The translations under genes were made by a program, and so were the position numbers. Shown piece by piece: positions 26,730 to 38,845 of a DNA stretch of 64,000 nucleotides. The notes under the pieces were generated by a model that was not told the DNA's origin, searched no databases, and was given only the letters and a program-made list of their open reading frames with translations. The DNA lies in contig OX485806.1 of the NCBI GenBank assembly GCA_950295325.1, forward strand, positions 14,384,001 through 14,448,000, read 5' to 3'. Source of the stretch: Polytrichum commune. Taxonomy: Eukaryota; Streptophyta; Polytrichopsida; Polytrichales; Polytrichaceae. Positions within the stretch are counted from its first letter, which is position 1; each line of letters starts with the position of its first letter.

Positions 26730-26960
26730 GTTTTTGACACCTGGAATGAAGGTAAGTGGCCCTACTTTGGACAATTCCAACTCCAACTTACACTTTTGGC
26801 TGTTGGATTGGATCAAGAATTGTCTCATTTGGTCAACGATTGCAAATCGCAAAGATTGTCACTTAGTTTTCAGGTTGAGATGCAAAAAACCTAGGAAGTC
26901 AAACAGAATCTTCAATTTTGAAGTCCAATGGCATTATCAATTGAACCTAGAATGGCTGAT
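26730..26960 (+). repeat. dispersed repeat, copy 2
   Basis: Shares the block order GGAC/CACTTCCAACTC..., GGATCAAGAATTGTC and GATTGTCACTTAGTTTTCAG...GTTGAGATGCAAAA with 13810-14050 and 55400-55600. Diverged and non-coding. Confidence 0.4.
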
Positions 26961-28012
26961 ACGTTTGGAGCTCAAAGTGCAATCACATTGTAACACATGC
27001 CTTTATGAGGTCCATTCTTAACTACAAACCTTGCCATTTACCACTCAAATTTAGGCGTCAAATCACAAAAAAGTGATGACATAAGGCCCACACACCATAT
27101 CAATTGCAGTGTTACATCCAAGCTCTTATACAACAACCCATGCTACTTATATGCCATGCAAAATCATTGAGATGACCTTTACAGTAAGAAAATTACACTT
27201 AGTACAAAGCAAACAAAATAAGAAACTAGGAACTGCAGCTGCTTGGCCGATGGTTCTACCTTCATGTAGGGCCTTCAGGTACTAAACACCTCAAGTGATA
27301 AACCTCTGTGCAGTTGGTGACACCAAGCAACTTGAGATCAGAATGACACCACATCAACCAAACAGATTTTTCTACTTTGTGTTTCTCTGTTGCCTTCAAA
27401 AACCCCATACCGTGGATCCATCCAAAGATGTATATCCCAGAAACCGTTTCAAAGAATCATTGATATAAAGAAAGAGAGATCAGAATATGTCCGAAGAACC
27501 TACGGGAACATACATAGTTCCAAGCATCCGCCATCCTCTTAATGGTCATTCATGCTAAATATGCTTTCCTCCTTCCCTCCAAAAATTGGCATTCTGCTAA
27601 CCACGAAGGTCACCCAAATTATATCAAGTAACTTGGCAATCTTTTCTTCAGACTGAACCATTGTATCCGAGACATCTGTCATTCTTTGACCAGTGTAGCA
27701 AGCAGGCCATAACCTTGCATTGAACCATCTGTTCAACTGGAGTATTACTACTGAAGAAGTCGTTCCAAGTAAGCAAATGGGAAGTACCATGGAAAGAAGT
27801 ACTATGGCTCATTGCAACATAGCACCTGGCACACAATCCGAGGGATGGTACAACAGACAATTAGAATGCAAATCTTAGCATTTGGCAGGAGGCAGAGTAC
27901 CAAATTCACCATTCGTGGCATTATGAAAAAATTGAAATAAATGAACTTTATTCAACACTCACAAGGCAAATAGGCGTTGTGAAACATAAAAATATGAACA
28001 AAACTGCCAGGC
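26961..28012. other. intergenic DNA and ISCA 3' UTR
   Basis: The segment nearest 28012 is expected to be the 3' UTR of the minus-strand ISCA gene. Minus-strand frames at 27539-27860 overlap each other and have no recognisable domain. Confidence 0.4.
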
Positions 28013-30046
28013 TTATGTCGTGAAAGATTCTCCACAGCCACACTGCCCTTTTGAATTAGGGTTGATGAAGACAAACTCAGACCTGTTAAATCCACCATAT
28101 CAAAACTATCAGCTTACCAAAAATACCACAGGTTACCCTATAACTATTTCAAGGACTACATGTGCATCAGTAGAACTGGCAAGATTGCTATTCAAATACT
28201 GTCACTTGATTTCTACAATCTAAGAACAATAACACCATCATTTTGCAATGAAGCTTTCACATTTGTAAAATATGAGTAGAGAGAGATTCTATACCTCACC
28301 TGGACAAGCATGGTGCTGGAAGCTACTGTGTAAAAAGTTTCTGCAGAATAACAATTTGGGAAATGCAAGTGCAGAGGGGAAAGTTCTCACTTTAGTCGAT
28401 CTTCAACAAAGTCCATCTTGGTGCCAATAACATGCATCAATGCTCGTGGATCTATCAGCACTTTAACGCCTTTGTCTTCTACAAGCTCATCAAATTTGCC
28501 TCGTGTATCTGTTACATATAATATCTGTTAAATCTCAGTACTTACAGCAATGTAATACCCAGTACTAGAATAGAATTTATGCGGAACTCGCAAAGGTATG
28601 AGGGTAGGTTTCAGCAATGTAGCAGAACCTAGGAATGAACAAGCACTGTGGCCATATGAATGTTGTAATGTCCTGACTTTGACTTAGCCCTTCATGTTAA
28701 TACTACAAGAATGTGGGCATAAGCTTCCTGTAAATTCCCAGTCTTTTCAATAAAGCAACAATAACCCAGTTGCAACCTGTAACAGTCTAAGTTTAGACTA
28801 TGATGTAGAAAGTTAGTAGTGGTCCTCTGACATTGTATTTGTCAGGTAAAGTAGCCGGCTGTTATATTGAAATGAACGTTGCGTCCAATTTCCACTAACG
28901 CCATTAGATCCCAGTCACATTAAGGTTAAGTGATTGAACTTCCAAATCGCATAGACCATTGAAGGTGGCAGTTCTAAAGGCAGTTTTAAAAGTAATGAAA
29001 CGATTGAACATTGCATGTCCGATGAAATCCTTAAATACTATAAGTTTTCTGAGTCAAATGTGATTCATTGTGGCAGCGTCAGAAATTATACCAAAGAATA
29101 AACATTTCAGTCCCTGCTGAATTGCAGAGAGCGATGTGGCGCACTATATGTGCAGGAGTCAGCCGTTTCACCAAGTGATTTTTTGTGAAGCTCGGAACTC
29201 TCTTTGGAAACAAGCATCCGAAACGACAAGCTTGCAAAGAAATCCTAAAGATGAGCTTATTACAAAGCACCTTGCTAATTTATGAATTGGCAGCTCAGCA
29301 AAAGACATGAGGCCATTGCTCAATTTATGAAGACTCTGTAATACCATAACATGTCAATAAGTAGTGCACCTTCCAACGAGGGTTAACACAAGTGTGTTGT
29401 GTTCAACACATGCGGAAGCATGCCATTATGATGAAATGAGTCCTCGATCTCAATTTCCCAAGTGCAACTTCTCTAGCGATAAAATGTGCCATCAGATCAC
29501 AACCTTCACTATCATCACTGAACCGAGTTAAGGAACAGAATTCACGTCACTTTGGAAGCCGTGCGACCATTGCTAATTCATGAAGCCATCGTGAAAGGAA
29601 TTTTCAATCCGATAACACGTCAATATATTAGTAAAACCTCGATTGTCGTTCCAACGAGGGTTTAACACGAGTGTTAACACAGTCGGAAGCATGCCACCAT
29701 GGTTGTAATAAGCTTGCGATCTCGATTCCTCAAGTGCAAATTCTCGAGCGATAAAATGTGCCATCGGACCACAATCATCATCACCAGCATCAGCATCATC
29801 ACTAAGTTGAGAAACAGAATTCACAACACATAGGACGTCAATTTGGAAGAGTGGCGGACCTGCGTAATTGAGCGTATAAGTAAGGCCATTGCAGCCGCGA
29901 ACTTTGACGCCCAAGCGCAGGAACTCCTTTTGGCGGTGCTCCAGCAGCTTGCGCACCCGGTTGGCGGCTGCCTCCGTGAGCGACAGCGCTTGACGTCTCG
30001 CTGCAGCTGACGAGGCGCTCACGCTCGCCTTGGCAGCCGCATACAT
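28013..30046 (-). CDS. ISCA1: A-type iron-sulfur cluster assembly protein, ISCA1-like (3 exons)
   Basis: Exons in transcript order are 30046-29860, 28508-28391 and 28082-28013, all GT-AG. Together they give 375 nt, or 124 aa, the normal size. HesB/IscA family blocks: [62 protein letters not shown] and [18 protein letters not shown]. The three cysteines that bind iron or clusters in IscA proteins are all present (CNG, then CGCG). A-type proteins carry Fe-S clusters or iron to target enzymes. An Ala/Ser/Arg-rich start suggests a short targeting sequence, and close relatives in plants are mitochondrial IscA-like 1 proteins; localisation is inferred. A non-ATG (TTG) frame extends a few codons upstream, but 30046 is the first ATG. 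Intron 1 is 1351 bp and contains an internal duplication. Confidence 0.93.
29316..29850 (-). repeat. tandem duplication inside ISCA intron 1
   Basis: Two diverged copies, about 29316-29560 and 29571-29850, share AACGAGGGTT...GTGTT...CGGAAGCATGCCA, then TCGAT...TCAAGTGCAA...TCT...GCGATAAAATGTGCCAT, then ACAGAATTCAC. They are offset by about 270 bp. Both lie in intron 1 (28509-29859) and neither encodes the conserved protein. Confidence 0.65.
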
Positions 30047-30117
30047 CGCCGACCTCAAACCCCGTTCTGCAATTCAACTGCAAACCCTAACGCAGAACAG
30101 GACACTCCGCAACGCAA

Positions 30118-30150
<33 letters not shown>

Positions 30151-30303
30151 CTTCAGAGTCCACACAAAACACCAGGCCCCTTCTAACTACTAACTACCTG
30201 ACTGACTAGTTCGAATTGTAACATTATAAGGGTCAAGCGGCGCGGCACAAGAAGGACCAGGAGAAAGAACGCTCAGTTGTGCTGGTGTTGTGTGAGCCAT
30301 TGG

Positions 30304-30335
<32 letters not shown>

Positions 30336-30540
30336 TCGTCCCCTCAAAGGAGGGCCCCGCTCCCAAATTCCCAATGTAAGATGTGGGGTTTTTAATTGGG
30401 GGCATTGAAAGATGAGGGTTCTTGTTGGTCATCGGTATGTTCGTTCACGAGGATGAAGCGTCATTTGCATGTGAAGTTGAATCGACATGTGGATAGTTGT
30501 TACCAGTAGTGAGTAGCGGAGATGTGACACTGTAGGACAT
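30047..30540 (-). promoter_or_regulatory. ISCA 5' leader/promoter region with telo-box and microsatellites
   Basis: A telo-box AAACCCTAA lies at 30082-30090, about 36 bp upstream of the ATG. A CT run at 30122-30149 (GA in transcript sense) and an AAT run at 30305-30335 follow further upstream. GA-rich 5' leaders are common in plants. No TATA box was assigned. Confidence 0.5.
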
Positions 30541-31349
30541 GTTTACACAAAAGCCATTAGACCATGGCTGTTGAGAATCCTTGACTTCTCATTGGTTGAG
30601 AGTGTGACCGGTTGCCCCCCCCCCCTTTTAGGTTTACATGAGGGGAATTTTGGACCACAACCCATGATATCTTCAGTGAGTGAAATATCTACATGGAATC
30701 CCACATGGCAAGAATGGATGATGTTGGTTGGGATTGTAAGGGGGGTTTTCCTAAGGACAGCTCTTGAAGGTAGGGCGTGCTTGTGCCTCCAAAATACTTT
30801 GAGCTATATTTCATGGACTTCTCTATGGTATCATCCAAAAAGCGGTGTACCGTGGTCATTTAAGAGCTATGGCCTAGTGCCTTTTGGTGTGAACATGCCC
30901 TTAGATATGAGAATGCATCATGGAGGGGAGAAGAAATAAAGTGTTTGTAGCTTTGTTTATGTATTGGTGTTTGTATATGTTAATTTAATGAGTTTTGAGC
31001 ATTCAAGTATTTGAAATAGAGGGAATCCGTGGAATATAGCGAGAAGTATTTTGAAGGTAAGCCGTGCGGAATATTTTGGGCTATATTCCATGGACTCCTT
31101 TATTCCCGCTACAAATTATGTCATGCCTACCTTCAAGAACCATCCCGAAAGAATTCCCTACAATCCCGGCCATCATAATTTATACTTGTCATGTGGGATT
31201 CCATGTAGGACTTTCATCCACTGAAGATGTTATGGGTTCTTGTCCAAAATTACCTTCATATAAACCCAAAGTAGGGGCCCGTGGCATTCTCAACCAAAGA
31301 GAATTTAAGTATTCTCAACAACCATGGCCTAATGGCTTTCATATAAACA
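30541..31349. mobile_element. foldback element, about 270-bp inverted arms
   Basis: The left arm (about 30541-30810) starts GTTTACACAAAAGCCATTAG and the right arm (about 31080-31349) ends CTAATGGCTTTCATATAAAC. Matching inner blocks include TTGAGAAT, ACATGGAATCCCACATG, CTTGAAGGTAGG and CCATGGACT. The arms are diverged, and the interior is non-coding. Confidence 0.7.
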
Positions 31350-31480
31350 TTCCCTAATTAAAAAATTGTGAGGTCCTTGGACTTCTATCCTCTCATCCAA
31401 AAAGCGCAGTACCATGATCATTCAAGAGCCATGATCTAATGCCTTTATTGTAAACATGCCCTTAAACGCATGAGAGCATG
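30836..31480 (+). repeat. direct repeat pair flanking the foldback arm
   Basis: The block CCAAAAAGCGGTGTACCGTGGTCATT...GAACATGCCCTTAG...GAATGCAT at 30836-30925 recurs in direct orientation at about 31397-31480. Together with the inverted arms this makes a composite repeat, perhaps two overlapping insertions of one family. Confidence 0.55.
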
Positions 31481-33801
31481 TGTAAGGTGGGAGCTAAGTA
31501 CGTTAGTCAACATAATAGAGTTATCCTTTGATTCAATGGGATTTTTTGTCATGAGTTGGTCCCTCATGATTTTCAATGGTTGTTTTGCATAATTTATCAA
31601 AAAAAATCCACTTATGGTGGGCTTGTGATGCATCCTCAAAGTGCCTAAATTTATTTGAAAAACAACTTGTGTTGAATAAGTGAGGGCCAAACTCATTTTA
31701 GCACCACTTGGCATGCAAAAATGAGATTGACCTTGAATGAACTGATGTAGAATGTTCTTTCTTCAAACTTCCACACTACATCTAAGGATGCACTAAAAAC
31801 TTATTAAATGGTGGAACTATGCCAAACAACAAACTCCCAACAAACAATTCATTTGGATTGAAGCATAACCTAATAGGTATTGAACTTAGATGCTTGAGAA
31901 ATGGAAGGTAGTTGTGTGCACGCATGCAAGATAGCATCTTTCTTTGAGAGGAGTTATCTTTCTTTACTCATGCAATCACAAGTAAGCACCTAAGCCATGT
32001 GACCAAGAAATAGTTTGTTTCTATCATGAGGTGGATCCCTTGATTTTTCTTTCCCTTGTGCTACATCTTTTTGGCATAGAAGAGGTACTATGTTCCCTCT
32101 CCATGCCAAACAAATGACTTTGACCTCTAGTTTTTTTGTATCTCAACTCCAATTTTGGAAATGAACCCACAATCTTAGTGTTTCACAATTGCTAATGAGA
32201 CAAGTCCTAATATGATCCAACAACCAAAAAGTTTGTGGAGTTGGAAGTGCCTATAACAAGGGCCATGTACCTCGAGATGTTAGTCACTAGAGGAGTATGT
32301 CCAATCATCTCCTCTCAACTCGGGTTTCAACGTTTTTGGGGCGTATGTTCCATGCAAGAAAACATGTATTTGAACTGCATATTTTCATTTCAAGATAATT
32401 ATGTCAAAATTAACCCTATCTAAACCAACTAATTCTTCAAGTATATTCTTTGAGTTGGTTGAATACCTTTATGTTACTGAGAATTTAAGTTCAAATATGT
32501 ATCAATAGCATGAAGGTATTTATTGAGAATGCATTGATGTTATTATTGAGAATTATATTGAGAATACCTTTCCCCATCACGGGACACAAATTAGATTACC
32601 TTCACCTCAAGGATTTTCTCAAATATAATTGTGAAACACACTTGAAACAACCATTGACACCACCCCATCATAGGGGTTTTGTGGCCCTTGAAGCAACAAT
32701 GGAATGGAAAAGAGAGGAAAGGAAGGCGCAAGTTGGTGCTCAGAGGAGCCTTAAACTAGGCTACTTGATGGATTATTAGGCTAAAATGAGCTGGGATTCA
32801 TAGGGGTTTCCCACCACAAGACCTAAATAATGTTGAGTCGAGTTGTCATCCAATTGGCAGTCGGTAATACCCTCCCTTACCTCCAAAGTTGACACTCTTA
32901 GGGCCACTTCACACACAAGGTTGAAGGCCCATGATCATGGCAATGTAAGAGCTCTCATTGGTCAAAAAGGCGGAGACCGTCCAAGTTCACTTCACACTAG
33001 GAGGTGAAGCCTAAAGGCCCAAAGAAAAGTTGGTCTACCGGAATTTACGTCAGGCCCACCTCCAAGAGGTGAGCATGACAGAAATTTCGGGAGACCATAG
33101 ACAAATTTCAGGACATATTGTAGAGCAGATTCCAGAACATATTCTAGGATAGATTCTAGGACATACAAACATCACCAAGTAATTCTCTTAAATTGATAGA
33201 ATTTGAAACATATTATATTAAGCCAAATCCTCCCCTCTTATTTCCGCCAACAAAATATGCAATGGTCCCGCAACATGGTCCATTCTCACTTCACACAATG
33301 CTTAAGGGCCCGTGACTAGATAAAACGGCTTTCCCAACACCCATGGTACGGCCTTTGGCTGAGAGTCAAGGGTCCTCACCATTACAAGGTCACGTCTCTT
33401 GGCTCATTTGCGAAGCGGTCTTTAACTAACAAGACTCCAGGTTCTTCATATGTGAAGAACAAAAAGGACAGGAGAAAAACCAGGATTGTGATTGGTGCAG
33501 ACACAAACTATGGTGTACTTAGCTAATGTGGCTCATGACCCACCATTATATAGGCCCCGCGCACATGGATGAAGGGGGGGGGGGACTCAGCCCCCGCCAA
33601 GCTGACGTCAGGTGCCCCCCCGCAGTTGGTCGGGGGGGCATCAGACCACCTGCCGGTGGCTGACGCGCCAGGCTGGGCGGTCCCGCCCCCACGCCTCTAC
33701 TCCGCCCCCCGCCACCCAGTCCCCCCACCCCTTCTTAGAAATTGCGGGGGCGGATAAAAAATCTATTTTCTTTTAAAAGTTTCAAAAAATCTACTCTAAA
33801 A
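31481..33801. other. intergenic DNA, no gene seen
   Basis: No supported gene. About 33090-33170 has a short tandem pattern around ATTCTAGGACATA. About 33560-33750 is an extremely GC-rich, C/G-run-rich block (GGGGGGGG and CCCCCC tracts) immediately outside the Harbinger element; its open frames are compositional artefacts. Confidence 0.45.
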
Positions 33802-33999
33802 GGGCGGTTACCTTTTGGAAACCCAAAATTTTAATGGGGTTATAGAGGCCCAACTCTTCACTTACATTTGGAGTGCCTTCTTGTTGGAACCAATATTGCG
33901 GAGAGGAAAGAATAGATTATTTTAGTTTTTTTTTTGCCTTTATGGTGGTGTTTTTTACGCTTCCACTTCGTTGAGCACGTACTAGGCCAACATTGGATT

Positions 34000-36012
34000 T
34001 GTTGGAATGTAGTGTTAGGGCTCGGTATTTTCCCGTAGTCGTCGTATATTCTTGGATGCGGCGTTTTCCATAACGGTTGTGCTGGATCGAGCCCAAGCAA
34101 AACGTGCATTATGATGTTGTCGAAGGGGATATATGACATATCATTCCAGATATGTTGGACCGCAAATACCGAAAGAATTATAGAATGATTTTTTTGACAT
34201 TTGAGCATTTAGTTTCGGAGATATCCCCATTTTTATGTCCCATTGTTAATATGTTTTTGCGGCCTCATGTACCCATTAGAAAACAAATGTCCTTAGTTGT
34301 ATACCAATTGGCTCATGATCTAGCTTGGAAGACTATGGATAATTTATATGGATGTGAAGAATCTACCATTAAAAAATACACGCTTATCGTTTGCAAAGTA
34401 TTTTTTTCTCATGATGGATTGTTCGGAAGATATACTCATACATCTACTGGACATAGACCAACCGGTACCATCCGTAAGTTTCGTGAAAAAACCGGTTTGC
34501 CTAATGTGGTGGGCGCCATAAATGGTACACACATTATTTTGTCATCTAAGCCCCAATAAGGTTTAATTCCTATGCATTATGATTTTTTTATTAGGAAAAA
34601 ATTTCACAGTGTGTTGTTACAATTTGTGTGCAATTCGAAAAGGTTTTTTTGGAATGTTTGTGCAAGACAACCTGAAGGAGTACATGATGCTGCGTAATTT
34701 GCATGGTCTGGAGTCACTACAAGGAAAACACGAAAAAATGACTGGGATTTCTGACTAAAATCAGTAGTAAAATGCATTAATGACTAACACAATTTTTAGT
34801 CCTCAACCTGGTCATGTCGGACTAGTCGCTCCAGACAAAATGACTACGGTCATATCGGACAGTTTTTGTTTCCTATGGCGCGTTACTCATGGGGTTTGGG
34901 ACCTCGTTTTGGGACGTCCCTCAACCCTTCGTTGTTATCACTATATTTAGTCATACGTATGTGAGTAAATATCGCAATGTGTAATCATGTCCTCTGATTT
35001 GAAGTAGTCATCTCTACTTCACTGGAATTAGTCATGATATGTATTTCCATTACTGCATGGTTTTCCCTCCTAAAGTCCATTTGTCTAGTGCATTCGTTCA
35101 ACAACTGCTTTTAGTCATTTTGTAACTAATAATTGTCATCAGATACATGATCTCTTACCAAATGAAGTCACATTTGGCGGAATTCATTTTGAAGGGCTGG
35201 TCAATATTTTCGGTGTATAGTAGTCAACGTTTCGGTTTTAGTGACCAAATGTAGTCATTCAATTTTATTGTAACTAGTACCATGTTTAAAACTGGTGACT
35301 TTTACATTTATGACAATTGCACTTATACAACAAACATGATGACTAGGCTTTGTCATCATTATCAAACATTCAACGCCATTATATTGGCACACATAGTCAT
35401 TTTATCGATACGACTAGGACCTACATATAACTAAGAATAGTCAAAATATTCAAATAATACACTACAAGATAAAAATACGTATGATCAATTTCAACCACTA
35501 CAAGTAGTCACACATGACTATGAATAGAGTCATTTCCAAATGTCATCGCATTTTCCATTCATAGAAGTTGCATTGTTCTAGTTTACGCGCAATTACGAAG
35601 ACGAGACATATTATCAGAACCAGTTTTAGAGATTGGTGCAGTTGAAGTTCGGCCGTATTTGCTTGGAGATTCAACCTACCCTAGCCGTTCATATTTGTTG
35701 AAAATTTTTAAGGCTAATATCACGGACCCTAAGTTCAATGACAAAAAAAAGTTCGATGAGTATGTGAATTCGGGCAGAGTTGTCATTGAGTATGCATTTG
35801 GAGCATTTAAGAATCGATGGAGAATTCTTAAGCATTTCAATATGAATATGGACAGAAGTGCCACAATAACTTTTGCATGTTGTGTTCTTCATAATTTTTG
35901 TGAGATACATGCCGAGCGGAATCCGTTACCAGAGGACGTAGCTCAGCGTCCGGATCCTTTCGTTGGAGTTTGTAAAGGTGCTATGAGATTGTCTGGCGAT
36001 GGTCGGGCATGA
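34000..36012 (+). pseudogene. Harbinger DDE transposase, interrupted and decayed
   Basis: The N-terminal part (34152-34559) has YRMIFLTFEHLVSEI and TGLPNVVGAINGTHI. After an in-frame TAA at 34557 the frame continues with FIRKKFHSVLLQFVCN and GVHDAA, followed by a TAA at 34696. The rest resumes after the inserted element at 35580 with VYAQLRRRDILSEPV, LLGDSTYPSRSYLL and VVIEYAFGAFKNRWRIL. The second Asp (GDS) and the Glu (VIEYAFG) of the DDE triad are present. The first position reads GAINGTHI where the family normally has GAIDGTHI, so the first catalytic Asp is Asn here. With two stops and an insertion it cannot be functional. Confidence 0.85.
34715..35579. mobile_element. CACTA-like non-autonomous insertion in the transposase
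   Basis: The left end is CACTACAAGGAAAAC, the signature of plant CACTA elements. The 3-bp duplication AGT flanks it (34712-34714 and 35580-35582), and removing the insert plus one AGT restores the transposase frame (FAWSG then VYAQLRRR). TAGTCAT/ATGACTA motifs recur throughout, like CACTA subterminal repeats. The right end does not show the expected CTTGTAGTG; instead CACTACAAG appears in direct orientation near 35459 and 35506, so the right terminus is rearranged. Confidence 0.7.
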
Positions 36013-36144
36013 AAGGTAGATGGAGAATAGATGAAAGCATCGATTTTTGAATCGTGGGTTGCAAGAAACCCCAATATATGATATATTATATAATAATATT
36101 TTGTGATATTATACGTGCTATAATATTTTTATTTTGTACTTTGA

Positions 36145-36376
36145 CTATGCGGCCTCCAGCTTTAACTCCTTGATTCTACGAGTAGATTCGCAAAACCGAT
36201 CCAAAAAGGCCGCCATATCACTAGCCAACTTCCTCCTCTTCACGGGTTGCCCTCTAACTCCGGGTAAATTGGAGGCTCAAATTCTTGGCGACTTTGGTTC
36301 CTCCTCCGGAATCTGATGTGTTTCTTCTTCCGGTTGATTTGGCGGCTGATCATCCACACGTACAGGCCGACCGTTG
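36145..36376 (-). pseudogene. Harbinger Myb/SANT protein, C-terminal part
   Basis: In frame with the N-terminal part at 53132-53575 once the Ty3 insertion is removed (MDN joined to GRPVRVDDQPP). It reads an acidic linker (PEEETHQIPEEEPKSP), one TGA, then GVRGQPVKRRKLASDMAAF and a helical end LDRFCESTRRIKELKLEAA before the stop at 36145-36147. The TGA fits decay of CGA. This part lies 16.8 kb from the rest of its gene. Confidence 0.8.
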
Positions 36377-38845
36377 TGTCACGGTATGCGGCGTCGACGG
36401 CCGCACCTTATCCGTTGGGTTTCATCCATCTAGATTTGGATGGATGAATCTAGATGTGGAGAGGAAGGCTCCTAAGTGAGGAGCCTCATCCTTGGCTTGG
36501 CATTCTTGCCAAGTCAAGTCTTGTGAGTTAGTGTGTGGAGAGAGCTTATGTGAGGTGTAGATTGCATGATTTTGCAATAAATCTTGAGTTCTTCTTCCCC
36601 TACTTATACTCTTGGATTCTCCCTTGGTGGAATGAGAGATAGCTTGATTAGTTGTCTGCATTTGAAGAGAGATTTAGAGCTATTATGAGTGTTCTACTCT
36701 CTTCCTTCTCACTTGGCAAGAATGCCTCATTTTTTATGTTTTCTACTTCATTCTTGAGATTTAACGCGCTAGTGAGGGCGTGAAGACAAGGAGCGACGAA
36801 ATTCCGGAGTTTTGGAGCGGAGAAAGCCGCGGATTGTTGAAGCAACAAGAAGAAAGATATGTGTTTGTGAAGTTTAGACATCATTTTGAATTGTGGTGAG
36901 AAATCTTGAATTCTCCACGGAATTTCGTGTCATTTGTTTGTTTGCAAGCTTGAATTCACATTATTGAGCTTGTCAAGAACACTCTTGATTTTGATTCAAG
37001 TGTGATTGCATTCAAAACAATAAACAAAAAAAAAACATTTAAAAAAAAAAGTAGGAAGAGAGGAGAGGCGGAGCTCCTCTTGGAGCTCCTGGTTTCTTAA
37101 CCCGGCGGCACGCGGCGTCAACCCGCGGCAAGCTGGTCCCAACCCCCTCCTCCCTTCCCCCTTCTCCCTCCCGGGCCCTCCCCCCCCCATCCACCGGCCC
37201 CTTCCTCCCTCCTTCCCTCAACTGCCCTCCCCCTATCCCCATCCCCAGGTCTACCCACCTAGGTCCCCCCTATCCCGCCCCCTTAGCCCCCCCTCCAACC
37301 TACAGATTCTCCCCCCCCCTTGGGGCTCTGCAGCCCTGCGGTAGCAGGGTAGGCTGCTGGCCGGTAGCAGGGTAGGCTGCTGGCCGGCAGCAGCCAGCAG
37401 CCCCCCCCCCCAATTTTTCTAATTTTTCTATTTAAAAAATATATTTTTTAATTTTTTTAATTTACAAATCACATGTAGATATATTTCAATATATCTATAT
37501 ATCTATAGAGTTTCCTATATATTCTTGGCTTTGTGAACCAAACCTTTGGACAAGTATTGTTGCCAAGGTTATTGCCATTAATCAAGAACAAATTTGGGGA
37601 CTCGGAGGCGATCCGATACCGGCGTTTCTAAATGCCTTATGGACCATTAAGGCTTTTGGGGATTCGGGAGGGTGGAGCATTGCGGGAGAGGTTCGCGAAC
37701 GCATTCGGCAACACGCGGAGGGCGTTGGATCGCGGCCATTTGCGATTGGTTTATTCACCTTTCACCTCGACTTGATAGAGGTACTTGGCATTGTGGGATT
37801 TTTTATTATTTTTATTTTTATTTTTTTTCCTTTTGCTTAAAAGGATTAGGGGCGGGTTGTGATCGTTGGATTTATTTAGGGGCGGGTGGTGGGCATTGGA
37901 TTTAATTGAGGAGGGTTGTGGGCATTGGATTTATTTAGGGGCGGGTTGTGGACATTGGCTTTATTTAGGGGCAATTTGTGGGTGTTATGAATCATTTTAG
38001 GATGTTGTAGGTGTTAGGATTTATTTGGGGATAAGTTGAGTGTTGTTGTAGATTTTATTTTGGGATAAGTTTATAGATTGTTTAGGGATTGCCTAGGGTT
38101 GGAGTGAATTGGTATATGGAATTACCATTCGACTTAACAAGATAATTTGTTAAGCGCGAATTGTGTTAAGAAACACAAATTCCAGGGACTTTAGAAAGGA
38201 GAGGATTTTGTGTTGTAGACTAGATGAGCGATGTGCTTATCCAATTTCTTTTCTTAAGCAACAGGGGCTCTTCATTTTGACCACCAACCGTAGGCGGGTG
38301 CCGGTTGGTCGTGGTCGCTTTCAATTTTTGTTTAAGTGTTGTTTTGGTGAAGATGATCCAGTGCGGTTATTGCATTGTTCATTGTATGTTGTTGTGGTAC
38401 CTTCCCCCGTTGCGGGTTGTTCTGTTGGAGTCTTCCAACATTGCCTCATTTTGTGTTGTCCTAGTTTGTGATAGGGTATCGTGGGGGTGAAGTCGGAGTA
38501 ATGACCGACGAGACCCTTGTGTGTGCACCAAGTGGGCGGTGCTTTTATTCCCTTATGGTGAGGCTGGGTTGCTGACCAACAGACCATAAGATTTGGTGGT
38601 GGTTGCAGGTGCAGGTTGTCTTTACCTTGATACCACATTAGTTTAGATTGTTGGCTCCAGTGACCAAATCCATTGCGGGTTTATGGTTACATTATCGTTC
38701 TCCGTCTCCGGCATCATCGCAAGGTCGATTATCGGACATTTTGGATACTGAACCAGTGGTAGCACCCGACGAGGCCTTTTAGCCTATTTCGGCGTGGGGG
38801 ACTGCCACTCGGTCTCACGTTCTTTGGGTGGGATCCTTCGACAAG
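36377..38845 (+). other. Ty3 5' terminal/leader region (presumed LTR plus leader)
   Basis: Non-coding. It holds a C-rich block at 37130-37320 and a two-copy GGTAGCAGGGTAGGCTGCTG repeat at about 37340-37390. A minisatellite of about 33 bp (GGGGCGGGTTGTGGGCATTG and variants) lies at 37848-37990, with AT-rich tracts between. Possible primer-binding sequences are TGGGGACTCGGAGGC near 37595 or TTGGCTCCAGTGACC near 38650; neither is convincing. Confidence 0.4.

Noticed and set aside
29838-30083. Alternative 81-codon frame at the ISCA start
   Set aside because: Overlaps exon 1 in another frame; the IscA frame has clear family motifs.
33546-33757. Overlapping frames of Gly/Pro-rich sequence
   Set aside because: Product of G and C homopolymer runs; no codon pattern beyond composition.
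36996-37242. Gly/Arg-rich minus-strand frames in the Ty3 leader
   Set aside because: C-rich non-coding DNA read in several frames; no domain.
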